From: Bin94 sp965215535
Lineage (GTDB): Bacteria > Gemmatimonadota > Gemmatimonadetes > Longimicrobiales > Gaopeijiaceae
Direction of reading: 5' to 3'
Assembly (NCBI GenBank): GCA_965215535.1
Contig: OZ244063.1
Span: 1,302,001-1,366,000, forward strand
DNA length: 64,000 nucleotides
The notes beneath the pieces are model-generated. The model searched no databases, was not told the DNA's origin, and saw only the letters and a program-made list of their open reading frames with translations. A program made the translations under genes and the position numbers. Below are positions 34,012-43,800 of the stretch, one piece after another; the stretch's first letter is position 1, and each line of letters starts with the position of its first letter.

Positions 34012-36948
34012 CTACCCCACTTCGGCGCTCGACTCCAACAGCTCCGCCAAGTACCGCCCCGTGTGCGATTCCGCCACCGCTGCCACCATCTCGGGCGTGC
34101 CCTCGGCCACAATGCGTCCGCCCCCCGCGCCCCCCTCCGGCCCCAGGTCGATCACCCAATCGGCGGTCTTGACCACATGCAAATTGTGTTCAATCACAAC
34201 AACGGTGTTGCCGCGTTCGACCAGCCGGTGCAGAACCTTGAGCAGAATCCGAATGTCTTCCATGTGCAGGCCGGTGGTGGGTTCATCGAGAATGTACAAG
34301 GTGCGTCCGGTGGCCTTTTTCGACAGCTCCGACGACAACTTGATGCGCTGGGCCTCGCCGCCCGACAGCGTTGTGGCGCTCTGTCCCAACTGGATATAGC
34401 CCAGTCCGACATCGGAGAGCGTCTGGAGACGCCTGCGAATCTGCGGCACCGCGCTGAAAAACTCCAATGCATCGGCAATCGTCATCTCTAGCACATCGGC
34501 AATGTTGCGCCCCTTGTACTGTACATCGAGGGTTTCGCGGTTGTAGCGCCGGCCGCGGCAGTCGTCGCAGGAAACATAGACGTCGGGCAGAAAGTGCATC
34601 TCAATGCGCACAAGTCCGTCGCCCTGGCACGACTCGCAGCGTCCGCCCTTGACATTGAAGGAGAAACGACCCGCCGCATATCCGCGAATTTGCGCCTCGG
34701 GTACACCCGCGAAGAGCTGGCGCACGGGGGTGAAGAGACCTGTGTAGGTTGCGGGGTTGGAGCGCGGGGTGCGTCCGATCGGCGACTGATCGACCTCGAT
34801 CACCTTGTCGATGCCGTCCAACCCGTCGATGCGGTCGTGCTCTCCGGCAATGTTGCGGCTGCGGTGAAGCTGGCGCGAGAGCGCACGGTAAAGGGTGCCA
34901 TTGACCAGGGTGGACTTGCCCGATCCGCTCACTCCGGTGACTGCAACAAAGCAGCCCAGCGGAAATGCGGCGTCGATCCTGTGCAAATTGTGCTGTCGCG
35001 CCCCCCGCACGGTGAGCATTCGGTCGAGGGCGGGTACGCGACGTTTGGCGGGAATCTCGATCCGGCGCTCCTTGCGCAGATAGGCCCCGGTGATCGACCT
35101 CTCGCTCTTGCGCACATCCTCGACCGGCCCCGCAACCACAACTTCGCCCCCCGCCCGTCCCGCTCCCGGCCCCAGATCGACCACAAAATCGGCTGCAAGG
35201 ATGGTGTCTTCGTCGTGCTCGACCACCACCACCGAGTTGCCCAGATCGCGCAGCTCGCCCAGGGTGCCGAGGAGGCGGTGATTGTCGCGCTGATGAAGCC
35301 CGATCGAGGGTTCGTCGAGAATATAGAGTACGCCAACCAGACGGCTGCCGATCTGGGTGGCCAAACGAATGCGCTGCGATTCTCCGCCGGAAAGGGTGTC
35401 GGCGGAGCGGCTGAGCGAGAGATAGTCCAGGCCGACATTGCGCAGAAATCCGAGCCGTTCGCGCACCTCCTTGAGAATCGGGCCGGCGATGGCGGCCGGG
35501 AGGGGGGCAAAGTCGGCAGGAGGTGCAGAGGTGGAGGATTGGCGAGCGGGATCGGCGTCGTCGGCAGGCGGGTCTTCGGCAAGCGGCAGTGCGCGCACAA
35601 AGTCCAGCACCTCGCCGATCGGTCGCTCCACAAGCTCGCTGATGCGCACCCCCGCAACCCTCACCGCACGCCCCACGGGACCGAGCCTCGATCCGCCGCA
35701 GTCTGTACAGGGATGGCTCGACATGTAGCGATCAAGCTGTTTGCGCACCTGATCCGAGGAGGTTTCGCGGTAGCGCCGCCCGATATTGGCAACCACTCCC
35801 TCCCACCTGTCTTCGTAGTGGCCGCGCATCTTGCCCGCATTGTAGGGGAAGCGGAGCTTGCGATCGCCGGAGCCCATGAGGATGGCATCCCGCGCACGGG
35901 CATGAAGATCGCGCCAGGGGGTGGCCGGGTCGAAGTCGAAGGCCTGCGCCAGACCCGGAATGATCGAACCCAGGAGATGGCCGCCGGGCTCGCCCCAGGG
36001 AATGATGACGCCCTCGAGGATCGACAGCCGGGGGTTGCCCAGGAGAAGGGAGCTGTTGACCTCGCGGGTTGTGCCCAGACCGCCGCAGCTCTGACAGGCG
36101 CCATGCGGCGAATTGAAGGAGAAGACGCGCGGCTCGAGTTCGGCAAAGCTCGTTCCGCACTCCACGCAGGCATGGTGTTCGCTGAAGAGGTGACAGTGGA
36201 CGTCATCATCCCGCCCCTCGACCACCTCGACCGTTCCCTCGGCCAGGCGCAGCGCGGTTTCGATCGAGTCCGAGAGGCGGTCGCGGTCGCGCGAGCGCAC
36301 AATCAGCCGGTCCACCACAATGCCGATGTCGTGATTTTCATAGCGATTGAGGGCGGGAAGCGCATCGAGATCGTACACCGCGCCATCGACGCGCGCGCGC
36401 ACAAAGCCGTCCTGGCGCGCCTTCTCGAAGAGGCTGCGGAACTCTCCCTTGCGGCCCCGCACCAGAGGCGCCACCACCTGAATGGGGACGCCCTCGTCCA
36501 GGGCCAGAACCCGGCTCACGATTTGCGTTGCCGACTGGCGCTCGATCGGACGATCGCATTCGGCGCAGTGCGGCACTCCGACGCGCGCATAGAGAAGCCG
36601 CAGATAGTCGTAGACCTCGGTCACGGTTCCCACAGTCGAGCGCGGGTTGCGCGACACCGACTTCTGCTCGATCGAGATGGCGGGCGACAGTCCCTCGATG
36701 CCATCCACATCGGGCTTCTCCATCATGCCGAGAAATTGTCGTGCGTAGGCACTGAGCGACTCGATATAGCGCCGCTGCCCCTCTGCATAAATTGTGTCAA
36801 AGGCGAGCGAGGATTTTCCGGATCCCGAAAGCCCGGTCACCACAACAAGCTGCCCACGGGGAATTTCCAGCGAAACATTGCGCAAGTTGTGCTCGCGCGC
36901 GCCCCGAATGACGATGGCCTGGTGCGTGTTGAGCCGTTGCCTGTTCAC
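34012..36948 (-). CDS. uvrA: Excinuclease ABC subunit A
   Basis: 978 aa. This is the damage-recognition ATPase of nucleotide excision repair. Two ABC modules are seen: Walker A GLSGSGKSS with signature LSGGESQR, and GVSGSGKST with LSGGEAQR. Walker B sequences are YILDEPSIGL and YILDEPTTGL. Zinc-finger cysteines are CVECG...CQSCGGLG and CESCQGDG...CDDCRGRRY. GTG 36948 is chosen, with AGG 5 nt upstream, because residues from it (NRQRLNTHQAIVIRGAREHNL) match the family start. A Pro/Ala/Ser-rich insertion of about 25 residues lies between DFVRALPLAED and IAGPILKEV. Confidence 0.97.
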   Translation of the reverse strand: MNRQRLNTHQAIVIRGAREHNLRNVSLEIPRGQLVVVTGLSGSGKSSLAFDTIYAEGQRRYIESLSAYARQFLGMMEKPDVDGIEGLSPAISIEQKSVSRNPRSTVGTVTEVYDYLRLLYARVGVPHCAECDRPIERQSATQIVSRVLALDEGVPIQVVAPLVRGRKGEFRSLFEKARQDGFVRARVDGAVYDLDALPALNRYENHDIGIVVDRLIVRSRDRDRLSDSIETALRLAEGTVEVVEGRDDDVHCHLFSEHHACVECGTSFAELEPRVFSFNSPHGACQSCGGLGTTREVNSSLLLGNPRLSILEGVIIPWGEPGGHLLGSIIPGLAQAFDFDPATPWRDLHARARDAILMGSGDRKLRFPYNAGKMRGHYEDRWEGVVANIGRRYRETSSDQVRKQLDRYMSSHPCTDCGGSRLGPVGRAVRVAGVRISELVERPIGEVLDFVRALPLAEDPPADDADPARQSSTSAPPADFAPLPAAIAGPILKEVRERLGFLRNVGLDYLSLSRSADTLSGGESQRIRLATQIGSRLVGVLYILDEPSIGLHQRDNHRLLGTLGELRDLGNSVVVVEHDEDTILAADFVVDLGPGAGRAGGEVVVAGPVEDVRKSERSITGAYLRKERRIEIPAKRRVPALDRMLTVRGARQHNLHRIDAAFPLGCFVAVTGVSGSGKSTLVNGTLYRALSRQLHRSRNIAGEHDRIDGLDGIDKVIEVDQSPIGRTPRSNPATYTGLFTPVRQLFAGVPEAQIRGYAAGRFSFNVKGGRCESCQGDGLVRIEMHFLPDVYVSCDDCRGRRYNRETLDVQYKGRNIADVLEMTIADALEFFSAVPQIRRRLQTLSDVGLGYIQLGQSATTLSGGEAQRIKLSSELSKKATGRTLYILDEPTTGLHMEDIRILLKVLHRLVERGNTVVVIEHNLHVVKTADWVIDLGPEGGAGGGRIVAEGTPEMVAAVAESHTGRYLAELLESSAEVG

Positions 36949-36984
36949 GGACGCCTCGCAGTCCTGCCAGCCCGGCCATGGGGA

Positions 36985-37033
36985 CGGAGCGCAGCGTCCA
37001 GCGCGGGTGCAGCGCCGCGCGAGTGCCGCTCGG
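36985..37033 (-). repeat. 49-bp inverted repeat flanking uvrA, right arm
   Basis: It sits in the 101-bp gap between the uvrA start and the tamB stop. Read on the minus strand it opens CCGAGCGGCACTCG, and it pairs with 33715-33763 at 43 of 49 positions. Confidence 0.75.
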
Positions 37034-37049
37034 CATGGTTCATGGACAG

Positions 37050-40000
37050 CTAATACCCCCACTCGCGAAAGAGGCTGAAGCCCCAGATGCGTTCCAGCGA
37101 GAGTGCGGTTTCGCCCAGTCCGCGGTAGCCTTCGCGGGTGCAGCGTCCCTCCAGGAACCCCTCCAGGCGGACATCGCGCGGCATTCCCATCTCGAAGCGC
37201 ACCGACCCGCTGTTGACCGGCAGCGTCGGATCGGCACAGAAGCCGCGCTGATAGACGGCAGTCAGGAAGAGATCGTCGAGAATGTAGCGGCCGGCCTCAA
37301 CCTGAACCGAAGATGCGCCGAAGACGGCGCTGGCCAGAGTCTGCTCCGACTGCGAGACCGAGAGGTGATCCAGATTCAGCTCGCGGGCCAGAAAGTAGCC
37401 GATCTCGTTGGCAAGCTCGCCGAGGAGAAGGTCGCGTCCGGCACCGACCGGGGCCCCCGCCGTACCGATCAGAACCGAGGTCGGACGACCGATGACAAGG
37501 TAGTTGACCAGGTCGGCTTCGGAGATCGCGGCTTCGGCGTCGCTGGTGAAGCTGAGGTTGGGGGTGAGCAGGGTTCCCGCAATGTCGGCGGTGATGACAA
37601 GCGGCTGGCCTTCGCGGGTGCGAAGACGGGTGTCGGCGCTGATCGACAGCCCCGGGTTGAAGCCCGGCGTGCCCACGAACTGAAAGGCGCCATCGTTGAT
37701 GCGCAATGTGCGGGTTCCGATCTTGTAGGTGCCGCGCTCCGCCGCCATGTCGCCCGCAAGTACAAGCTGTCCCCCGCGCCGGTCGAAGGTGAGCGAGAGA
37801 TCGCCGGTGGTCTCCACATTCATGCGCCGCGAGCGCAGCCAGTTGCCCCGACCCACCCGCGCATCGACCAGAACGCGCAGATTCTCGAGAAAGGGGATGC
37901 GTTCGCCGGCCGCGGACTCCTCCTCTTCGCCGGCGCCGATTCGGGTGGTGGCCGCGCTGAAGAGCGCCGGATCGTAGAGATCGACGACCCCGGCGGTCCG
38001 CTGGAACTCCTCCATGAAGACCGTCCCCTCCTCAACGTCCACCTCCCCCTCAATAAAGGGGAAATCCCAGTTTCCGGTCAGCCGGACCCCCTCGCTGCTG
38101 ATCACGGCCTCCATATCGGCGCGGTCCACTACCTGGAAGTTGCGGGGACGAAAGACAAGATCGAGCGGAATGCTGTCCGAGGGCTGTCCGAGATCGACCG
38201 CCCCGGCGATCTCCATGACCCCGCCCGATATCGCCGAGCCCCCGATCCGCACCAGTCCGTCGGGGCTGAGCGTCATCGTGGCATCGAGCCGCGAGAGGGC
38301 AATTCCAAGAGGGGGCATGAAGGCCGACACCCCCTCCATGCGAATCTCGCCCGAGGGTTCGAAGTCCGATGGACGCCCCCGCAGATCGACGGCGGCGGTC
38401 ACCGTGCCCCGGACCCCCTCCAGCGAGTTCAGACCCGCAAGGGCGAGTGCGGCCGGCAGCGAATCGGCGACAATGGCAAGGTTGATGGGGCGGTCGGGAA
38501 TCAGTTGGCGCGGAGATGCGGAATCGGCCTCGAAGCGCAGATCCAGGGGAATGGTTCCGCTCGCGTGCAGAGCTCGACGGCCCTGCGTCCAGCTCTCGGC
38601 CTCGGTCGTCAGCCCCAGATCGCCGTAGCGGCCGCGCGCGCGCACGCTGTCGAATGCCAGGGTCCGGTAGCGGGCGTCATCGACGCTGATCTCGCCGATC
38701 CAGCCGGGATTGCGACCGGTGCCGCGCGCCGCGAGGGTGGTGGTGAGCACGCCGACCGGGAAGCGCTCCATTTGTAGAATGCGCCCCAGAACCGCCAGAT
38801 CGAGGTTGCGGGCGTGCAGCTCGAAGTCGGAGACGCCGCTCTGACGGGCCAGACGGCCATCCGCGACCAGCCGGAAGCTCTCGCCGCCGGGGGTGTCGCC
38901 GCCGGTGCGAATCAGCCCGAAATCGCTCACCGCAAGAGCGTCTTCGGTCCATTCGATGCGCGCCGGACCGAGCAGATTCCAGCGCCGGTCGGCAAGGGCA
39001 AGGGTCAGCCGATCCAGATCCACTCGAATTGCGCCCTCGTCGATTCGCACCACCGCCTGCCCCTCGTAGCTCTCGGCGGCCGCAGGCTGAAGCTCGGCGC
39101 GCAGGCGGGCCCGGCGGCGATCCTGCACCTGGCCCTCGACCACGGCTCTGTGAAAGCTGCGGCCCCCGATCGCCAGCATCTCGGCGGTGAGCGCACCCTC
39201 GACAATGACGGGGCCGGCGGGATCCCGCGATGCGATCCCGATGCGCGTGTCGGCAGGGTCGGCCGCATCGAGGCCGGCGACGCGCAGCCCCGAGATCGTA
39301 AGTTCGCCCGCCAGCGAGGCCGCACTGCCATGACGGTATTCGAGGCCGGAAATCGCCAGGGTGGTGGACGCGCTGAGGTCATCGAGCCCTCCAAGGATCG
39401 TGACCTGGGCGTCGAGCGCGCCGGCAAAGCGAATGTCGCGCGCCCGCGGCAGGGTGTCGGGATCCACCCCGTCCATGCGAATCATCAGCTCCTGCTCGAT
39501 CGAGGGCAGTTCGTCCCAGGCGAGCGGCTGTTCGCCCATGAAGAGATCGCGCAGAGGCCGGATCGAGGCCGCCGCGAGGGCAAGCGTCACCCCCTCGGCG
39601 CGTTTTCCGGGCGCGGCCCCCAGGAGCCCTCCGCCCTGCACGACAATTCCCCCGACATCGGCGTGGAGGTGCTCGACATGGAGAATTCCGTCATCGTCCA
39701 CCCAGGCGTTCAGCGCGGTGGAATCGACGCCGAGCGACCCGATTCGCGACGCGCCGGCGTGCAGCCTGAAGGAACCCTGCAGGGATTCGAGATCGAGGCC
39801 GCTTGCATTGATGTCGGCGCTGCCCGCCACGATCGTGGAATCGGGAAAGCGGTCGCTGAGGAGCGAGAGATCGAGGCCGTCGCTGGTGGCGCGGATCTCG
39901 TAGCCGGCGGCGAGGTCGCGCGCATTGAGAACGGCCTCGGCCCGGATCGGTCCGGCGGTGGTGGACAGATCGGCTGCAACCGCAAGTCTGTCCAGATCGC

Positions 40001-41636
40001 CACGCAGCGAGAGCGAGCCCGCGGCGCTTCCCTTGAGGTGCGCAAGATCGGGCAGGAGAGCGGTCAGCGTCCCCAGCTCCAGGGGATCCAGCGTCGCATT
40101 CAGATCAATCACCGAGACGGCCGTATCGCCGTAGAGATTCCCCGCAAGCGCAATCCTGCTCGTTCCTCCGTCTTCCCCTGCACCCGGCCCGGCGTGATCG
40201 GCCTCCAGGTCAATCGTCAGCCCCGTCTCCAGCCTTCCGGCAGCCCGGATTCGCGCCAAGCCGCGCCCCTGCCACCTCGGCCCCGGCACGAAGGCCTCCA
40301 GAATTCCGTAATCGAACGAAGTCGCGGTCAGATCGACCGCGGCCACGCCCCCGGAGCCCAGATCGACCCCCCGCCCCGCAAGGGCCAGAAGGGTATCGCG
40401 GCCCCTCTCGTCAAGGAGCGCCACCTCGCCCTCGATGGCAAGCTCGTTCCGGGGTCCGTCGAAGCGCAGATTGCCGGTCAGGAGGCCGCCCAGAGGCAGA
40501 GGCTCGGCGAGGAACCGGTCCAGCTCGGCGGTGGCCACGAGCTCGGCGCGGGCGGCGAGGGTCCGGAAGCCGGGGATGTCGCCCGGAATCAGGGTGCCGG
40601 TCAGCGCCAGCCGCCCTCCGCTGTCCAGCTCGACCTCCAGGTTGTCGAAGTCGATTGCAGGACTGGCCACATCGCGAAGAATGACGATTCCCCCGCGCGC
40701 GCTGCCGCCCTGGAGGCGACGATCGATCCAGGCGAGGTCGGCGAGCGCCATCTGCTCCATCTGAAGGGCAAGGGTGGTGACGCGCCTGTCGTCGCGGATC
40801 GACGAGTCAACCTGTCCTGCTCCCTCCGAACGGGGAAGCCGGAAGCGATCGGCCACAACCCGGGCTCCCGCCGGACCGATCTCGGCCGTGCCGCGAATTC
40901 CGGTCAGCGCCAGGGTGTCGGCCGGGCCTAAGGGAAGCCGCAGCGCGGCGTTGGCGACGGTGGCCGTGGCGAAGCGGTCGGAATCGGGGACAAGCTCGAC
41001 CAGGGGCAGATCGAGGTCGATGTCGTGGACTCTTGTGCGCCCGCCAGACCCTCCATGCATGACAAGAGCGCCCCCCCGCACCCGGAGACCGCGAATGCGC
41101 AGCAGAGGAGGGGTGGCCTGGGCGTTCCGCCGCTCCCTGTTTGTGGACGGATCCGAAAGCCCGCGCTCTGCTGCCGGGACGTCATCGCCGGAGGCTGGCG
41201 GACGGCGGATCAGCTCCCCCAGGGCGACGCGACGCCCCTCCGGCGCCAGATCGATCGCCAACCCCGACAGCTCCACATCGGCAATCGCCGGCGGCAGCGC
41301 AAACCAGCTTGCCGGCGAGTAGCGTGCGCGCACCGAATCGACCCGCGCAACAGGGTGTCCGGCGTGGTCGCGCAGCTCGACGTCGAAGAGGGTGGCGCCC
41401 CCCAGCAATCCGCGCGGAGCCAGCGAACCGACCGTCAGCGTTCCATTCACCCAGGGACGCATCTGCGCCAGCGCCCACTCAAGAGCAAGATCGCGGCCGT
41501 CTCCGGTGCGGCTGAACCAGACGGCGCCCGCCACGCCCAGTCCGAGCAGAGCACTCGCCCCCAGAATCCCCCCGGCCAGAATCCCGAGCACCCTCCTCTT
41601 TCCCGGCGGGACAGCGTCGCGGCGGGCGGTGTTCAC
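37050..41636 (-). CDS. tamB: TamB-like translocation/assembly protein (DUF490)
   Basis: 1,528 aa. A single N-terminal transmembrane helix (ILAGGILGASALLGLGVAG) anchors a very long beta-helical body spanning the periplasm. The C-terminal DUF490 domain is recognisable by LVNYLVIGRPTS, LSVSQSEQTLASAVFGASSV and VEAGRYILDDLFLTAVYQ. TamB-family proteins bridge inner and outer membrane for lipid transport and outer-membrane protein assembly. GTG 41636 is used as the start. No BamA/TamA homologue lies next to it in this window. It is divergent from ffh. Confidence 0.9.
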   Translation of the reverse strand: MNTARRDAVPPGKRRVLGILAGGILGASALLGLGVAGAVWFSRTGDGRDLALEWALAQMRPWVNGTLTVGSLAPRGLLGGATLFDVELRDHAGHPVARVDSVRARYSPASWFALPPAIADVELSGLAIDLAPEGRRVALGELIRRPPASGDDVPAAERGLSDPSTNRERRNAQATPPLLRIRGLRVRGGALVMHGGSGGRTRVHDIDLDLPLVELVPDSDRFATATVANAALRLPLGPADTLALTGIRGTAEIGPAGARVVADRFRLPRSEGAGQVDSSIRDDRRVTTLALQMEQMALADLAWIDRRLQGGSARGGIVILRDVASPAIDFDNLEVELDSGGRLALTGTLIPGDIPGFRTLAARAELVATAELDRFLAEPLPLGGLLTGNLRFDGPRNELAIEGEVALLDERGRDTLLALAGRGVDLGSGGVAAVDLTATSFDYGILEAFVPGPRWQGRGLARIRAAGRLETGLTIDLEADHAGPGAGEDGGTSRIALAGNLYGDTAVSVIDLNATLDPLELGTLTALLPDLAHLKGSAAGSLSLRGDLDRLAVAADLSTTAGPIRAEAVLNARDLAAGYEIRATSDGLDLSLLSDRFPDSTIVAGSADINASGLDLESLQGSFRLHAGASRIGSLGVDSTALNAWVDDDGILHVEHLHADVGGIVVQGGGLLGAAPGKRAEGVTLALAAASIRPLRDLFMGEQPLAWDELPSIEQELMIRMDGVDPDTLPRARDIRFAGALDAQVTILGGLDDLSASTTLAISGLEYRHGSAASLAGELTISGLRVAGLDAADPADTRIGIASRDPAGPVIVEGALTAEMLAIGGRSFHRAVVEGQVQDRRRARLRAELQPAAAESYEGQAVVRIDEGAIRVDLDRLTLALADRRWNLLGPARIEWTEDALAVSDFGLIRTGGDTPGGESFRLVADGRLARQSGVSDFELHARNLDLAVLGRILQMERFPVGVLTTTLAARGTGRNPGWIGEISVDDARYRTLAFDSVRARGRYGDLGLTTEAESWTQGRRALHASGTIPLDLRFEADSASPRQLIPDRPINLAIVADSLPAALALAGLNSLEGVRGTVTAAVDLRGRPSDFEPSGEIRMEGVSAFMPPLGIALSRLDATMTLSPDGLVRIGGSAISGGVMEIAGAVDLGQPSDSIPLDLVFRPRNFQVVDRADMEAVISSEGVRLTGNWDFPFIEGEVDVEEGTVFMEEFQRTAGVVDLYDPALFSAATTRIGAGEEEESAAGERIPFLENLRVLVDARVGRGNWLRSRRMNVETTGDLSLTFDRRGGQLVLAGDMAAERGTYKIGTRTLRINDGAFQFVGTPGFNPGLSISADTRLRTREGQPLVITADIAGTLLTPNLSFTSDAEAAISEADLVNYLVIGRPTSVLIGTAGAPVGAGRDLLLGELANEIGYFLARELNLDHLSVSQSEQTLASAVFGASSVQVEAGRYILDDLFLTAVYQRGFCADPTLPVNSGSVRFEMGMPRDVRLEGFLEGRCTREGYRGLGETALSLERIWGFSLFREWGY

Positions 41637-41958
41637 GAGTTGCTCAGGGTAGCGTCACGCACCGAAAGGCTCTGCCTCATCATGGGGTGGCGCCAGCGCA
41701 AGGGTGCGGACGAACGAAGCGGCCAGGGCGACCGCGCTGGCATTCGAATTCATGGGGGCTGACGGCCGGCTCATGGCAGAGAGATTCGCGGGGGCGGTGG
41801 TGGAGCGGAATATCATGAATATTCGGAGGTTTGGACAATCCCGGCAAGAATCGCGGAATCGCCCTTGAGCCATCCCCCCGGACGCACTATTCTATCAGGC
41901 TGTCCCTTCGGGGGCGGTGACCGATCACCGATTCGACCGTACCCCCACCGGAATTGCG
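41637..41958. promoter_or_regulatory. tamB/ffh divergent intergenic region with palindrome
   Basis: 322 bp. A perfect 6-bp-arm palindrome GAATAT-N5-ATATTC occupies 41808-41824 and could be an operator. The rightward promoter is listed separately. A 72-codon open frame here has no family resemblance and is not called. Confidence 0.45.
41865..41893 (+). promoter_or_regulatory. Sigma-70-like promoter for the ffh cluster
   Basis: -35 TTGAGC (41865-41870), 17-bp spacer, -10 TATTCT (41888-41893), about 65 bp before the ffh ATG. Confidence 0.55.
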
Positions 41959-43311
41959 ATGTTTGAAGATCTGAGCCACCGACTCGATGGCGTTCTGGGG
42001 CGCTTTCGGCAGCGGGGGGTTCTCAATGAGCGCATGATCGGCGATGGGTTGCGCGAGGTGCGGAGGGCCCTGCTCGAGGCCGATGTCAACTTCCGCGTCA
42101 CGCGCGATTTTCTGGAGCGGGTGCGCGAGAAGGCGGTGGGAGCGCGGGTTCTCAGGGCCGTCTCGCCCGGCGAGCAGGTCGTGAAGATCGTGCACGAAGA
42201 GTTGGCCACCCTGATCGGCGGCGAGGGCGAAACCGGGATCGAGTGGTCGTCGGCGCCCCCGACGGTCGTCATGATGGTGGGACTGCAGGGATCGGGGAAA
42301 ACCTCGACTGCGGCCAAGCTGGGAAGGCGATTCCAGCGCCAGGGTCGGCGCACCCTGATTGCGGCCTGCGACCTCTACCGTCCGGCGGCGGTGGACCAGC
42401 TCAGGGTGCTGGGACGCCGCGCAGAGGTGCCGGTCTATTTCGAGGAGGGTGCCACCGATCCGGTTGCGGTTGCCCGGGCGAGCCATCTTGAGGCCCGTCG
42501 CACCAAGGCGGCCGTGCTGATCGTCGATACCGCAGGCCGGCTCCAGATCGACGACCGGCTCATGGAGGAGCTGGAACGGATCCGGACCGCTCTCGATCCG
42601 CGCGAAATTCTCCTGGTGATCGATGCCATGACCGGCCAGGAGGCAGTGCGAATCGCCCAGGGCTTCGACGAGGCCATCGGCGTCACCGGCTTCGTGATGG
42701 CCAAGATGGATGGCGATGCGCGGGGCGGCGCAGCTCTTTCGATCCATGGCGTCACCGGCAAGCCGATGAAATTTATCGGCACCGGCGAAGGGATCGATGC
42801 CCTCGAAACCGTTGACCCGCAGCGGATCGCAGGCCGGATCCTGCAGAAGGGCGACGTGATCGGGCTGGTCGAGCGCGCACAGGCGGTGGTCGATGCCGAC
42901 GATGCGGCAACCTTCGAGAAGAAGGTTCTGGGTCGCGGCCGCTTTACCCTGGAGGATTTTCTTGTCGCCATGCGGCAGGTGCAGAAGATGGGGCCTCTGG
43001 ATCAGCTCCTGAAACTTGTGCCGGGAGTGCCGCGCGGACTCTCGCCGACAGATGTCGATCCAGGGAAAATCAAGCATATTGAAGCCATCATCCTCTCGAT
43101 GACTCCCGAGGAGCGAAAGCGGCCCGAAATTCTCAATGGATCGCGGCGACGCAGAATTGCGCGGGGCAGCGGCCGGCCGGTCTCCGAGGTCAACCGCCTC
43201 ATGAAGCGCTTCGGCGAAATGGAGAAGATGATGCAAAAGATGAAGGGCCTGATGCCCAGGGCCGGTGCCAGGATTCCGGCGATGGGTCTGAAGTCTCCCT
43301 TCCGACTCTAG
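41959..43311 (+). CDS. ffh: Signal recognition particle protein
   Basis: 450 aa. The N domain (MFEDLSHRLDGVLGRFRQRG) is followed by the GTPase G domain with GLQGSGKTSTAAKLG, CDLYRPAAVDQL, VDTAGRLQ and MAKMDGDARGG. The methionine-rich M domain binds 4.5S RNA and signal sequences (RRIARGSGRPVSEVNRLMKRF, MEKMMQKMKG). It targets nascent membrane proteins to the FtsY/Sec pathway. ATG 41959 is chosen because the in-frame extension upstream overlaps the promoter and lacks homology. It leads the rpsP-rimM-trmD-rplS cluster. Confidence 0.97.
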   Translation: MFEDLSHRLDGVLGRFRQRGVLNERMIGDGLREVRRALLEADVNFRVTRDFLERVREKAVGARVLRAVSPGEQVVKIVHEELATLIGGEGETGIEWSSAPPTVVMMVGLQGSGKTSTAAKLGRRFQRQGRRTLIAACDLYRPAAVDQLRVLGRRAEVPVYFEEGATDPVAVARASHLEARRTKAAVLIVDTAGRLQIDDRLMEELERIRTALDPREILLVIDAMTGQEAVRIAQGFDEAIGVTGFVMAKMDGDARGGAALSIHGVTGKPMKFIGTGEGIDALETVDPQRIAGRILQKGDVIGLVERAQAVVDADDAATFEKKVLGRGRFTLEDFLVAMRQVQKMGPLDQLLKLVPGVPRGLSPTDVDPGKIKHIEAIILSMTPEERKRPEILNGSRRRRIARGSGRPVSEVNRLMKRFGEMEKMMQKMKGLMPRAGARIPAMGLKSPFRL

Positions 43312-43348
43312 AACAGAGGGATTGCGCGAGCAACAGAGGAATTGCGCG
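43312..43348 (+). repeat. 20-bp-period tandem repeat after ffh
   Basis: AACAGAGGGATTGCGCG (43312-43328) and AACAGAGGAATTGCGCG (43332-43348) differ by one base. They lie in the ffh-rpsP spacer, upstream of the rpsP ribosome-binding site (AAGGAAAG). Confidence 0.6.
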
Positions 43349-43431
43349 GAAATTTCCCGCCGCCGATCCCGAAAATCCCCAAATTCCCTAACTTCATCAA
43401 TCAGAAACACACCCAAGGAAAGAATTCCACG

Positions 43432-43779
43432 ATGTCCACAAAGATACGTCTGCGCCGCATGGGTCGGAAAAAACAGCCTCACTACCGGATCGTCGTTGCC
43501 GACAGCCGCGCACCACGCGATGGACGCTTCGTAGAGAATCTGGGCTACTACAACCCGGTTCCCGATCCGGCGCAGCTCAGGGTCGATCTGGAGCGGGTGG
43601 ATTACTGGCTCGACGAGGGAGCGGCGCTCTCGCAGACGGTGCACAGTCTGGTCGCAAAGGCGCGCTCCGGCGGCGATGAAACGGTCGCCCTCGTTCACGC
43701 TGGCACCGAGGACGCTGCCGCCCTTGCCGAGGGTTCGGAGTCCGCCTCCGGAGATGAAGCGGCGGCCGCTGCGTCTTAA
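43432..43779 (+). CDS. rpsP: 30S ribosomal protein S16
   Basis: 115 aa. MSTKIRLRRMGRKKQPHYRIVVADSRAPRDGRF and ENLGYYNP are diagnostic. ATG 43432 has AAGGAAAG about 9 nt upstream. The C-terminus is extended by about 30 Ala/Glu/Ser-rich residues beyond the usual 80-90. It is followed by rimM, the usual partner. Confidence 0.97.
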   Translation: MSTKIRLRRMGRKKQPHYRIVVADSRAPRDGRFVENLGYYNPVPDPAQLRVDLERVDYWLDEGAALSQTVHSLVAKARSGGDETVALVHAGTEDAAALAEGSESASGDEAAAAAS

Positions 43780-43800
43780 CAGGCAGGCAGTGAACGGGCC

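Noticed and set aside
34594..37053. 819-codon open frame antisense to uvrA
   Set aside because: No recognisable domains; it is a mirror of the strongly biased uvrA codons.
41655..41873. 72-codon minus-strand frame between tamB and ffh
   Set aside because: No ribosome-binding site, no similarity, and it lies across the ffh promoter.
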